This document shows, in pieces, positions 35,453-46,744 of a DNA stretch of 64,000 nucleotides. The position numbers were made by a program, and so were the translations under genes. The notes below the pieces were generated by a model. It was not told where the DNA came from. It saw only the letters and a program-made list of their open reading frames with translations, and ran no database searches. The stretch comes from Paulownia fortunei (Eukaryota; Streptophyta; Magnoliopsida; Lamiales; Paulowniaceae): positions 4,100,001 to 4,164,000 of the forward strand of contig CM033108.1 in assembly GCA_019321725.1 (NCBI GenBank). Direction: 5' to 3'. Numbering within the stretch: position 1 is the stretch's first letter; each line of letters starts with the position of its first letter.

Positions 35453-37645
35453 GAAGCATATTGGTTGATATTTGCATATTGAATTTCGACTGAACGAAAT
35501 CTATTTGGAGAATCTCAGTCAGTGGCATTCGGACTGCTTTGGTGCTAGAAGGAAGCATTGCAGATACTAGTTGAGATGGCCTTGGTATAAGCTGCGTTTT
35601 TTATTTAGATTTAGACGTCTTTTGCATTCTTCTTACCTAAATGAGAGGTATTCCTGCACCTCAATTGTGAAACACGCTTTCTTGTGTGCCAGTTGTTATA
35701 TAGATGGTTTCATGTTCGATTGCTGTCTTGCTCTTTCATAGGCTCATGCGTGATTTTTTTTTTTTCCCTTTTACCAATTCATTCAGCAGTACGCTTCTGT
35801 TGAGCATTGTTTCCGAGATGACATTAAGTTTGATGTAAATTGAGTTTATATTGTGAGAGAACCAATTTCTGTTTTTCAACACAGCCACAATCACAAGAAG
35901 GAACCTCTTATTATATACTAAATTATGTGGTGTTTGAACAGCACTAGTTCCACTGGAGGCTCTTGTTGCTTGAAACTTTTAGTTTCAAAATTTTATTTGC
36001 ACTTAATAATATAAAACATTTAATTTAAATAGACCAACTATACAATGACATAATTGAATATTATATCATTTAAAAGAATTAATGACGACGTGTGACAAGA
36101 ACAACACTAAATCTTGAAAATGAAATGCAAAGCAAGCCATTATTTTTTATTTTTTTGACCTTTTAGCATTGATAGACAATTGACCAAATAAGGATAAATT
36201 GGAAATTAAATTAGTCTTCTCATGTGGAGGGTGCAAAGTATATATTTACATATTGAGGGGGCAAAGTAACAACAACCATATAGTTTAGGGGGGAAAAACT
36301 CTAATCATATAATTGAGACGGGGCAAATTGAAATTCACCCTATACTTGGAATAATTTTCTTGTAGTGTAAGTCAAACAAAAGCCACGTGACCCATCCCCA
36401 TGATCAAAATTATCATTACTTAATAGTTCATACGACCACACACACCCCACGGTGTCCACACACATCACATGACCATCACAATTGACATTGATATGATGAT
36501 GTCCCCATCAAAACCTTCCAAAGTTGTAGGAAAAGTTGCTACTCTAATTAACAACATTAAACCAAACCACAAAAACCTATAAAATTCTTGACAGGTTTGG
36601 CCACTGAACCAAATTCACCCGCGCATGAAGTATGTGGTGCTTATTTACAATTTAGATAAATTTTATGCATTTTAATATGATTATTGATAAATTCAACCTA
36701 ATAAATAGAAATGGCAATAAAATGAATCTAAAATTTGAATCGAATCTTAATATTTTATTTCAAATCCGTTTAGTTCAAGGCTCCCCCTATTAAATTTTTA
36801 TGTTATTATATATGTATTTAAGGGATACACATTTTAGTAAAATATATATATATTTTAAAATAATAATATTATTTTTTAAAAATATATATTTTTAATATTT
36901 TTAAATTATAAAATAAATTTAATGATTTAGCCTCTAAACTGAATTCAAATTCTTTTAATAGAGTAGATATTGAATTTTAATAAACTCGCATCCATTGTCA
37001 TCGCGAATAATAAACCCATGGTTCGAAACAAAAATTCCCATAGACCTTGTAGTGCCATATATGCATACAATCACTATTAATATTTAATTTTCAAGTTAAA
37101 TACACAATTAATTAATTTATTTTTTAAATTTTACTTATTTTCTCTATTTAAAGTAAATTTTTACTTTAGTTTGACTTGTATTTAGATAAAAATTGTACTT
37201 TCGTGTTTTTATAATTTTATTTTTAAAATACTGATTGAAAGTTACTATGGTTACGTAATAATGTGATTATGGAATTTTTTCTTAAATTGCAGAAAAGAAA
37301 ATTTTATTTTGAAATGTTCCTAAAAAAGTTAAAAATAATAAATTTGGGACAAAGAGAGCATTTTTCATTAATTATTGATAATTTTAATGTTATTTAACCT
37401 AAATTATATTTTTTATTCATTTATTAACACTAATATTTTCAATATTGTATAGAGAGCCAACTAATAAATATCTCTACATGGGCAAAATATTTTCATTACA
37501 TATAACCTGTGTCTCTCTTTTCCCGTGCCTCTTCACTTTCCATTTTCCTCCCTTAAACCCACCTTCCTTTCCCACCTCTCTGCTCTCTACCCCTCTTTCT
37601 ATGGCGGCGAGACCAAGATAAACCAGAATTCCTCCATTTGAAACC
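35453..37645. other. Intergenic region downstream of TWD40-2
   Basis: It holds the TWD40-2 3' UTR (to roughly 35850), AT-rich spacer, a stretch at about 36160-36370 rich in GGGGCAAA-type phrases reminiscent of transposon termini, a MITE-like remnant (36711-37001), and the promoter and 5' UTR of the next gene (about 37440-37645). No coding exon is seen. Confidence 0.65.
36711..37001. mobile_element. Possible degenerate MITE
   Basis: The stretch begins ATGGCAAT and ends ATTGTCAT, so seven of eight terminal bases are inverted-complementary. The interior is AT-rich, with Gly/Pro-poor chance frames only. Many plant hAT-related MITEs have ATGGCAAT-type ends. No clear target duplication was found, so the call is tentative. 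Confidence 0.4.
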
Positions 37646-40600
37646 ATGCCCACCTTTACTACTATTGCCTTGGAAAATTTACTCGAACCCGGAGTTCGAG
37701 ACTCCCTCAAGAAGCCCATCCATGGAGACCCAGAAGACCCCAACCCGAGAAATGGGGGTCCGAGGCACTTGTACATATCGCCGGCTCTCTATGCGACTCC
37801 GGAGCAGGCTCCCATATCCGAGTATTCCTCGCCCGACCCGCTCTCCCCTTCTCCTTACGTGGTCAACCACAAGCGCCGCCGCGGAGGAAATGGGAGGAGG
37901 AGTGGAGTTCCGGAATTGCCCTCCGGAAACGAGGCCGATGGTTTGAGTTTAGAGGAGGTGGAGGAGAATTTTGTGAATGAGAACTTGGTTGGAAATGATG
38001 ATGTTGGTGAGGACGACGAGGGGTTTTTCGATCCTAGGAGTGAGGCGATGAGCGTGGGGAGTGAGGTGGAGGCGAATGATTTCAACCGAAATCAATTCGA
38101 GAGCCGAAGCTTTGTTTCTGCTCAAGGGGAATTTTTCGACGCAATTGATGGTAAATTTAAATTCCTGTGTATATATATGTGTGTGTGTGTGTCTGTGTGC
38201 GCACTTATGTGATGGTACGATATGTTAATCGAGTTGAGTTGATGGTTGATCTTACTATCTGAGTAGAAATAATCAGACCTTTGCATTAGAAATTAGTGGG
38301 TGAAATTTATGGCTAATGCCTGCTAATATGCTTTTTGGGAATGCATATTCTTAATTTGGATGTTAAGGACAGATTATTCAATTCATTTTTCATGTTTATA
38401 CTATGCTCAGAAACTAGTGATGAAGGGACGTTCAATTCACAAGCTGTAATATAATTGCTAGTCGTTTTTATTGCGATAAATGATTTCTTTGCTGGGGGTG
38501 CAAATTGTAGTCGACCTCCAAATATCTGAGTTACAAAAGTTTGGATTAAAAAGATTTTGTAAGGAAATATGAGTCATATAAAATCTTACTTTTATGCTCG
38601 CTCAATGGAAATGAGGAATAACACCGGAAAGAACTAACATGATTCAAGATCTCCATAAAAGTGTGAGAGAGATGTTTTTTTCTAAAAATTTCGTCATTTA
38701 GCTTCACAATATTATCAGAAAGAAAACAAAATGTCTGTTAGCTAGCATTGGCTGATCAAGTTTTCTTCCTCTAGGGTTTATTTCTCCAATCATGGAGGTT
38801 CCTGCTTAGTATCCATCTTCATGTTGGAGAAGTAGGGCCATGATGCTGAACTTGATAATTTGTTGGCTTCCGTAATTATGATTACATTGTAACTGGATAG
38901 AAAGATTGCATGTAACTTATGTTTCATTTTAATCAAGATTGATTTACTTTTTGACAATACAACTTGACTTTTATACACAGAATTCTCCTCTGATGGGTCC
39001 ATTTCAAATATACCTTCATCTGATTCTAGAATTGAATCAGAATTGCATGCCTCAAGGCTCAGTCTTCTTGAGGAAATCGAAAGGAGAAAGACTGCAGAGG
39101 AAACTCTTATGTTGATGCACAGTCAGTGGGAGAGGATCAGGAACCTTATGTCTGAGGCTGGTTTAACATTTCCCGCACCTCCAGCTGCTAGCGATAGCTT
39201 GCAGCTTGAGAACAATTTGTTGGACCAAATTTCCCAGGAAGTTATTGTTACTAGATTTGTTGCTGAAGCAATTGGAAGGGGTCAAGCACGTGCTGAAGCT
39301 GAAGAAGCTACTTCCGCGATTATTGAATTGAAAGACCAGGAGATATTGCGGTTACGGGATAGACTGCAGTACTATGAGACTGTTAATCATGAAATGTCCC
39401 AGAGGAAGCTTGTCGGTATGTTTTCAGAATTGCACGTTTTTGTTTATGTCAGCATTTTGCATTCGTAATCCTTAAAAGATCTCTTGCAAACGCCTCTTGC
39501 ATTTTTCACTTGGGCATTCACATGGACTAATTATGTGCTGGGTACAGTCTCCTGTTAATTAAGTGGCTCATAATTTATCTTGTGATCCTGAATTATTAAA
39601 ATCATGGTCTGTGAAGAGTTTTAACATAACCCTGGACCTTCTCTTTAGTACCACTTGATCTTTTCTTGATGAGGCTTCTTGAAAGTTTCCGGTTCTATGA
39701 TTACTCAAGTGGAAAAATCAAAATTAAAAATAGACGGGGAGATAAATTACTGTTTCTTCCCACCCCTCCCCCCAAAAATAATAACAATGAAGGGGGGGAA
39801 ACCATCCTAGCTGCCCCATCATTGATAACTGCTGCTGCAGTCTCCACAATTGTACCACATTGCAAAACTAATGGATTTCAGCAAGTTAACATCCACAATC
39901 ACCACCATTTTCTGGTGGATTGTTGTGGTTGTGTTTTCAGAAGAGAAGAGGCGATGGCAAAGGGGTGCTGGGGTTTTTGGTTTGTGTAGTGGTGTTTTTC
40001 ACTCAGTGGTGGGGCTAGAATCCGAGTGAGAAGAAACTCGTTATCTTATTGTTTTTCTTTATGCTGTCGGTACAATAGAGTACAGCAGAATCAGTTTTAA
40101 TTATTCTAGTGATTATGACCAATGGCAGTTTTGTGTCGAGAGAAGTGGTAAAAGTTGCAATTCATTTTAGGCAAGCAGCTTTTTGGACACCAAAAGAAGA
40201 AAGGCAGCAATTCAATTTAATACAGAGGGATTACTATATTTCTGATTGTCAATCTCCTCTATTCCTCTATATATTTTTGTTAGTTCTATTTCAAGTACGA
40301 TTGAATCCTGCTTCACGACATAATGGGAAGGGGTCTAACAAGTGACAGAATTAAAGTATTTGTGTCAAGCTCAGGTTTGGGGATTTAGAATCGTTAATGC
40401 AATTCTAGTCATCTTTTATGCACTGCAAATTTTCTTATACCTATGTAGTCATCTTGTTTTACAACAGTTTCTATGAGGCTTTCTTCCTTAACAATTAAAC
40501 TAAATAGCTACTTTCCTTTGTTTCAAGGAAATCTTGAATGTGGGGTCAGTATGCATCTAAACAATTCATGAATTTTGCCGGCCTTCTGCATCTGTTACGT

Positions 40601-40921
40601 AGTATGGTATTTAGAACTTGGCCTGTATCATGAATTCACGACTATTTGAACACAGTATTAAATGCATAACGGTTATATGCATTTATTTTGACACTTAGTT
40701 TTCTTGGGTTTATCACTGCAGAGGTTGCGCGTAGACAACAAGAAAGGAAAAGGAGTCGGCGGAGGTGGCTATGGAGCTTTATGGGATTGTCAGTTGCAAT
40801 AGGGGCTTCATTGGCTGCTTATTCATACATTCCTCAGACCAGTGAATGCCTGTCATTGCTAAAGTCTGGCGACGCCACTGATGCCTCTTCAGTCAGCGTC
40901 TCTGAGACCTCCCAGGGATAG
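37646..40921 (+). CDS. Uncharacterised plant protein with coiled coil and C-terminal membrane anchor
   Basis: Three exons: 37646-38150, 38981-39415, 40722-40921. Borders are GT-AG and in phase, giving 379 residues. I do not recognise a named family. Residues 1-70 start MPTFTTIALENLLEPG and are Pro-rich; a basic KRRRGG patch near 76-85 could be a nuclear signal; 95-165 is strongly acidic. Exon 2 encodes a charged helix (about 190-313) with heptad-like Leu/Ile spacing, a likely coiled coil. Exon 3 opens with an Arg/Lys cluster (317-328), followed by one hydrophobic segment (329-350) and a 29-residue polar tail. That layout fits a tail-anchored protein facing the cytosol or nucleoplasm. The ATG at 37646 starts the first long frame and has upstream UTR-like pyrimidine-rich sequence. 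Confidence 0.88.
39416..40721 (+). other. Intron 2 of the tail-anchored protein gene
   Basis: This 1.3 kb intron contains C-rich and G-rich stretches (about 39757-39800) that could pair. Its open frames at 39666-39989 and 40109-40345 show no family features. No supported gene lies here. Confidence 0.65.
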
Positions 40922-41204
40922 TAGCCTGGAGCTAAATTTGCTCATTCGACTTTCAGATTTTACATATATGTTCTAATTTAGTGTTGGGTCAGAGCTTAGG
41001 TAGGGGAATCCATGGCTTTTTTTGTTTATTTAGTAACTTACCTTCTAAAATTTGTTAGATACAATTTTTCTCTGGTGACCATGCATTTCTTCAGTTGCTT
41101 CTAGCAACCTAAGAAGCTCTTTAATTATTATAACCCAAGTTTCTCTATTCAGTCCAAGTATAAACCAAGGGATCTGAAGTTGAATTTGAAACCCCTGGTA
41201 GAAA

Positions 41205-41356
41205 TTTCTCTCTATACAAATGGCTTAAATTAGCCCACACGAGTCAGGTACAGCTTTTTAAACGCCCAATCAAATTTTTTTCTCTATACAAATGACTTAA
41301 ATTTTTTATGTCTGTACCAAATATTTCATTTTTTAAACTCCCAATCAAAATTTTAT
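41205..41356. repeat. Imperfect ~70 bp direct duplication
   Basis: Two copies share TCTCTATACAAATGGCTTAAATT / TCTATACAAATGACTTAAATT (cited by core ATACAAATG-CTTAAATT) and TTTTTAAACGCCCAATCAAA / TTTTTAAACTCCCAATCAAA. Small indels separate them. Confidence 0.8.
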
Positions 41357-41551
41357 TGTTATATTCTCCAAGTCAGATTCTTACTGTATGGCTACAGAGC
41401 ACTGTTCTCCATCAATTGCCAATGAGCTGTAATTGGATTACTCTTTCTGGACACCTCCACTTAGAATTCAGGCTGGTTGTCATGTCAGATTGTAAAAATG
41501 ATTTCATAGATTTGGTAAATGCCAATGTCAAACACCTGGAGAGCGCCAACG

Positions 41552-41566
41552 CCCCCCCCCCCCCCC
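41552..41566. repeat. Homopolymer of 15 C
   Basis: An uninterrupted C15 run lies in the spacer downstream of APC13. Its true length is uncertain, because such runs are hard to sequence. Confidence 0.85.
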
Positions 41567-41986
41567 AAATTCAATTTCATTGGTCATAAGCACTATAACA
41601 AGGGCCAAACCCATCAAGAATAATCTGAATGGAAAATGAGACACCTTGTTGGCAATGAGACTGGGTGACCTTTCTTTAAGAAATAATACTCGGAATTTTA
41701 AGAAACTCAACTAACTTGATATTGAAGAACCAACGAGTGAAAATATTTCATTAGAATGTATAACAGGAGCAGAATAGCATGGAATGAAATACCCATATTG
41801 GTTCACCAGATCACCTCTTTAAATTTCAAGAATATTTATAGATGGCATCTGGAGTCTTAAACATGCCCTCAAATGAATATACCAGGCAGCAAATACAGTT
41901 GATACAAAAAATGTAGGAATTATCTGGATTCCAAATCCCGGAGCTATAATCTACAGAACGATGCGAGGTCTATCATATTGGACAGC

Positions 41987-43213
41987 TCATTGGTTACCCA
42001 GTGCAAGATCATGCCAAGTATCAGCCTCAACTGATTGAGTTTCCTGGTCTGAGAACACAAACAAATTCGTGATAGGCAAGCAAAGGTGAAAAAAACTAAA
42101 GAAAGTTAGAAACTGAATGCCAAAAACATGGCAGGTACAAAACTTGAGTAGTCCCATCATTGAGAATCAAACAAGTGATGACCAAAGAAAGCAATATTCT
42201 GTTCAATTCAAAGCAAAATATGAAGATTTACATGGAGCTTTTATCGAGTTCTAAGTTTAACATTTTAATCCAAAGATCTCTCTATTGGTTTATTTCCTTA
42301 CAGCATTTAGAATTTTCTCGACATTACAAAGAATACGCTAGAAAAATATTCTCAGCATCAGAAGCAAAAGCAATAGAGCAAAAAGAGCACCAATGTCTCT
42401 GATATTTATATATTTGAATCTTAAAATTTATTAATGTAGAATTCTTATACAAGGAATATGATCATAACATAACACAAAATATACCTTACAAGATGTGGTA
42501 GGCATTCAATCATAACATGATTTCATACTTTAAGATCCAACAAGACATAATACTATTCGGATCAGGGTTCATGAGCTTGGGGGCTCGTCAAACCCATCGA
42601 TCAAAAGTTAGACTTTGGAATAGTTATTAGGCCCCATGGAGAAGGCTTCATCTAAGTTCTTAAATACAATGCTTGCGCTCAGCTATTGCCCTATGATCGA
42701 AGGTAATTTATATTTATCACAGACATAAATTCATGTTCCTCATCAACAAAATATCGAAATTCTATATGCAAAAGAAAATCTGTTACTCGACCTTAGGCTT
42801 TCACTAGTCAAAAATCATCAAACAGAGTACTTCCAGATTATTTTTTTACACCAAGTTTGTTAATTTCTATCAAAATCAACCCTCCATTCAGATAGCAGGA
42901 TCCCAATTAAGTACACAGAATCATTTGAAAAAAAAAGAACATACTTGAATCTTCGGCGTCATCGGTCCTAGAAGCAAGTACAGGCGGCAATGGAAGATCT
43001 GCAAAATACAAAATAAGCACCAAATCAAATCCTAGTAGTTGCAGATTACTTTTAACATATATATAGTAGAAGAAATGAGATTCAGAAATGGGACTTCAAC
43101 AAAAAGCTCCTAAATCAATGGAAATGGAGAAAAGTACCGTCATCAGGCAGAGTATCTCTCATCCACTCCTCGTCCACAACATCTATGAGGATGCCCAGGC
43201 TTAACTCCGCCAT
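41987..43213 (-). CDS. APC13: Anaphase-promoting complex subunit 13 (BONSAI)
   Basis: Three short exons on the minus strand: 43213-43138, 42998-42945 and 42048-41987. They join in phase to 63 residues. The protein starts [20 protein letters not shown] and continues LPDDDLPLPPV, the hallmark of plant APC13; the tail reads [23 protein letters not shown]13 is a small structural subunit of the APC/C ubiquitin ligase that drives mitotic exit. In Arabidopsis it is BONSAI, known for transposon-linked epigenetic silencing. The full length matches the family. The upstream DNA holds four TGGGCC-type elements and a G-rich tract. Short exons make it easy to miss in automated annotation. Confidence 0.95.
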
Positions 43214-43403
43214 TATATATGTTAATCCTCTCTGCTTTAACTGAAATTCAATTTCCAGCCAGAAATTCATGAAATTCACAGTTAGAAACCCCAAAAAAAA
43301 AAAAAAAAAGAAATACACTATAGAATCGCTTGATTTCAGAGAGTCTAATGGAAAATCCATTGATGAACACCTTCGATTGAACGCAAAAATCTTCGTCCGG
43401 GCG

Positions 43404-43431
43404 GGTTCCCGTGGGGCAGGGGCAGGGGCAG
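43404..43431 (+). other. G-rich tract (G4 motif) upstream of APC13
   Basis: The plus strand has GGG, then three GGGG runs separated by CA, about 190-220 bases upstream of the APC13 start. The loops are 7, 2 and 2 bases, which meets the usual G4 pattern. It is on the strand opposite to the APC13 transcript. Confidence 0.65.
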
Positions 43432-43468
43432 ACGAGATTTATTTCAAAACTTGTGAGTGTAGATTCTA

Positions 43469-43543
43469 TTGGGCCCTCGTACATTTTGTGGGCCTATGGA
43501 TCCAGGCCCAGGGATGCTGGTCTGTAAGGAGGAAAGGCCCATA
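43469..43543. promoter_or_regulatory. Cluster of four TGGGCC/GGCCCA (site II) elements, APC13 promoter
   Basis: Four copies of the core lie within 75 bases: TTGGGCCC (43469), GTGGGCCTA (43489), AGGCCCAG (43504) and AAAGGCCCATA (43534). Such clusters are bound by TCP factors in plant cell-cycle and growth genes, which fits APC13. The distance to its start codon is about 260-330 bases. Confidence 0.65.
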
Positions 43544-44519
43544 TACGTTGATGTTATACCCAAACTTTAGTCATGTTAAGAAAATTTTGTCAAAATGTAA
43601 AGTAGATAATTAAGTGTTGATCACAATAAATACTAAATGCTTAATAAAAAATAATTTTTATCAATTATTGAATTTCAAAAGGGCGGATTTAAGGAAAAAA
43701 TAATTTTTTTTTATTGAAAGATATGAATATGATTGGTTTAGTGAAATAATCAGATTTAAGTGCAAATACAGTTCAAAGTTTCCAATAATCAATTTTTAAA
43801 TACTTTTGATAATAAGCTACATACTTAGAAATTGTCAAACTTAGATTGCAGAATGTATAGAAATTATATTAGAATAATAATTATGAAGTTTGTATTGAGG
43901 ATTCTAAACTTGGAAGTTCATTTGCAAAAGCATTTAACCAGTTTATATTGAATGGAGTTCTTGATTTTTATTAATGCGTAAATCAATTGTATACCACAAA
44001 TTATAAAAACAAGAATAAGCGATAGATATTCTAGGGACAAAAGCACTCCCTCAAGTAGAAGCTACCAAGATCGATTGACCAAAATAAAGATCACAAATTG
44101 TACAATCAATAGATTTTACATGTAAAGGGTCCTATACCATAATTTAAAATTTCGAACGTAAAAAATTCTCTTACAAATTATTTTGTATTTTGTATCATAG
44201 ATGTATGTCAAGTATATAATTTTTTTTTTAAAATATACATTAGATTTGAATTGTATATGTATCTTAAAAATGAAATAAGATGAAATATTAAATTAAAATA
44301 AAATATAGTTGTTTAGTGTTAATTCAAAGGCCTAAACACAACATAAAACAATCAAAATGGTGTTTTGTTCTTAGATTTTAACTCGATTATCCTAAAAGAA
44401 AAACACTATAAAAATGTTAGTATAAACATAAATGAGAGATATATATTTCTTGATAAATACCAAAAAAAAATTGCATTTATTTTCGTCAACTCGTATTTAT
44501 TTATTGTTCTGTTAAATCC
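43544..44519. other. AT-rich spacer between APC13 and the PPR gene
   Basis: These two genes are divergent. The spacer is very AT-rich and holds no open frame of note, no repeat structure and no clear TATA box that I can assign. Confidence 0.65.
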
Positions 44520-45560
44520 ATGATCCAAACGGGGCTTTCTCAAAAGCCAAAATTCGTGTTTCTAGATCTTTCCCTCCACCAAAATACACACACAGTAGCT
44601 TCTTCACCACCTCTTCAACTCTTCTGCCGAATGCCAATGGCTCTGAAAGCCACTGTAACTCGATGCTTCTTCCTCTCCAAATCTAGACCCCCTTCGTTTC
44701 CTCTTTTCAGCCGCCTCTTCTTCCATTCTTGCAACCCGTCACCACCGTGCTCCTCCCCCTTCTTCACCGCCAAAAGATCCTATCCAGTCTTCCCTCTGAC
44801 ACGAACATTTTGCACCTCCTCCGAAACCCCCCCTCCCAAGAAACGCAACCCCAAATTGGTGAACTTCTCCCTCCCATCCGACTCCGAGTCCGATTCTGAG
44901 ACCGCAGCTCCAAAGACTGCGACGAAAGAAGTCGACAAATCGAAGCTCCCACCACCCTACAACCCGTTTAACAAGAAACCCGTCATAGAAGAACCCGAGG
45001 ACCCGAAGAATCTCCAAGAAGTGTTCGCTAAAATACGCGAAGACGGCCTCATGAACAGTGCAGTCAAGATGTTCGACGGATTGTCTCAAGACGGCTTGAC
45101 CCACGAAGCCCTGGAACTCTTTTCGCAAATTAAGGATAAAGGGCACATGCCGGATGTGGTGGCGCACACGGCGGTGATGGAGGCGTACGTGAACGCGGGG
45201 CAGGCGAAAGAGGCGCACAAGGTGTACTTGAGAATGCTGGTAGGTGGGGTGCCGCCGAATGCTTATACTTATAGGGTGGTGATTAGGGGGCTGGCCGAGA
45301 GTGGGGAGGAAAAAATGGTGAAAGAAGCGAAGAAGTATGTCGGGGAGATGGTGGGGCGGGGAATGCGGCCCAATGCTGGGACTTGTGTAGGGGTGTTTGA
45401 GGGGCTGGTGAAGGTTGGGTTGGAGGATGAGGGGAGGGAAATGCTGGAGATGTTGAAGGAGAAAGGGGTGGTGCCGGAGGAAAACAAGGTTAGGGAGGCC
45501 CTGAAGAATAAGAGAGGGCCTGTTTATCGAACAGTGATGAGTGTTTTGTATGGGAAGTGA
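44520..45560 (+). CDS. P-type pentatricopeptide repeat protein, organelle-targeted (At4g38150-like)
   Basis: This is a single-exon frame of 346 codons. In-frame starts at 44520, 44631 and 44637 are possible; the one at 44637 has G at +4 and begins MALKATVTRCFFLSKSRPP, a typical basic, Ser-rich mitochondrial presequence, so it may be the real start. A Pro/Ser-rich linker (to about residue 165) precedes a helical array with about four 35-residue P-type repeats (DVVAHTAVMEAYVNAGQAKE; PNAYTYRVVIRGLAESG; PNAGTCVGVFEGLVK). It ends with the conserved RGPVYRTVMSVLYGK block. PPR proteins bind organelle RNA one base per repeat; the RNA target of this short member is unknown. GC content is clearly above its surroundings, as is common for intronless PPR genes. 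Confidence 0.93.
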   Translation: MIQTGLSQKPKFVFLDLSLHQNTHTVASSPPLQLFCRMPMALKATVTRCFFLSKSRPPSFPLFSRLFFHSCNPSPPCSSPFFTAKRSYPVFPLTRTFCTSSETPPPKKRNPKLVNFSLPSDSESDSETAAPKTATKEVDKSKLPPPYNPFNKKPVIEEPEDPKNLQEVFAKIREDGLMNSAVKMFDGLSQDGLTHEALELFSQIKDKGHMPDVVAHTAVMEAYVNAGQAKEAHKVYLRMLVGGVPPNAYTYRVVIRGLAESGEEKMVKEAKKYVGEMVGRGMRPNAGTCVGVFEGLVKVGLEDEGREMLEMLKEKGVVPEENKVREALKNKRGPVYRTVMSVLYGK

Positions 45561-46744
45561 AAATAGAAGTTGTACTCTCTTCTTGCATTACTTGTGAAAT
45601 GAAAATTGGTGGTATTTCATGACACATGTTTCTAACATGAGGTGCTCATTTGACCCTTATATTTCCATTTGGTAGTCTTACAATGTGCAAACTTCTTAAT
45701 TCGTTGCTTTGGGAGTTCTATGTCTGTCACACAATTGATTTTGCCCATAGTAATGCTATACAAGGAGGAGCAGCGTATTTCCAGCTGGAAATGATTTACA
45801 TCTTGATAGAAGGAAGGAAGTGGATAGGATTTTCAATGGCAACTCCTGTTACAATCTCTATTTTAAAATCTTATAATCAATGCAATATAAGATACAGTAT
45901 GTTTTGCGGTACAAAATGCGGTACAAAATTCTATCCGACAGGAAAGGGTTGTGAGCAATAAGATAATGTACTCATGACAATAATTATGCCATGTTAGAGG
46001 ATGGAATAGAATTTTTTCTAAAACACAAAAAAGTGTTGTGAGCCATAAATTTGTATTGGTGGCGGTACTGCAGCACTGGCATCTAGCATCATCAGGACGG
46101 GGCAGTGGCAAGGAAAGAGAGATATCCACCTTTGTAGTTAATTCATGCCATCTGAGATTACTAACTTGAGAAGTCCATATATCTTGATCACATGAGTGAT
46201 TAAGACCTTATCTTGCCAAGTAGTAAAGGACGAGTTTGTTTGATTGGTCAAAAGGAAAATAACGTGAAAGCAGAGGGAATAAAATGCCGTAATTCTGATC
46301 AAGATCACAACTTTTAGCAAGTGTTTCAACACAAACCCCTGGATATGTAACCCAATGCTGCTACAACATAATGAAACGATACATAAAAGATTCCTATATG
46401 CATTTCCTTCACGAAGAACACAAATGCTTTCCAGCAACCCAGAATCACCACCTTTGAAGGTAATTGCCTCCTTTTGGGAGACAGGCAATACAATGATTAG
46501 AAGTAACAAAATCATCAGCTTGGCCAAAATAAGTAGTGAGTGTATTATGCAAGGGATTAGTAGGAGATGCCATCAAGAAAAGTTCGAAGCTCGCAATTCT
46601 CCAGGAGTTGTTTCCACCCAAAATGGATCTTTCAACGCTGCCTCTGGCAAAAAGCCCATAGGCCGAGGGCTTTGTTTAGCTTTGGCTTGAACTTTTCACC
46701 TGTTTACTAGCAGCAATGAGAGGATGGTGTAACTGACAGCATAA
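45561..46744. other. Convergent 3' region between the PPR gene and RH3
   Basis: It contains the 3' UTRs of the PPR gene (+) and RH3 (-). The short open frames on both strands show no recognisable protein. No structured repeat was noticed. Confidence 0.65.

Larger units (their letters stand above)
40922..41986. other. Convergent intergenic region before APC13
   Basis: It holds the 3' UTRs of the tail-anchored protein gene and of APC13 on the other strand. It includes a direct duplication (about 41205-41356) and a run of 15 C (41552-41566). No gene is seen. Confidence 0.7.

Noticed and set aside
36160..36370. GGGGCAAA-type phrases as an LTR or Mutator terminus
   Set aside because: The wording resembles transposon ends, but no partner repeat or target duplication was found within reach.
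44739..45218. 159-codon open frame antisense to the PPR gene
   Set aside because: It lies wholly inside the GC-rich PPR coding exon, has no family features and is explained by codon bias on the other strand.
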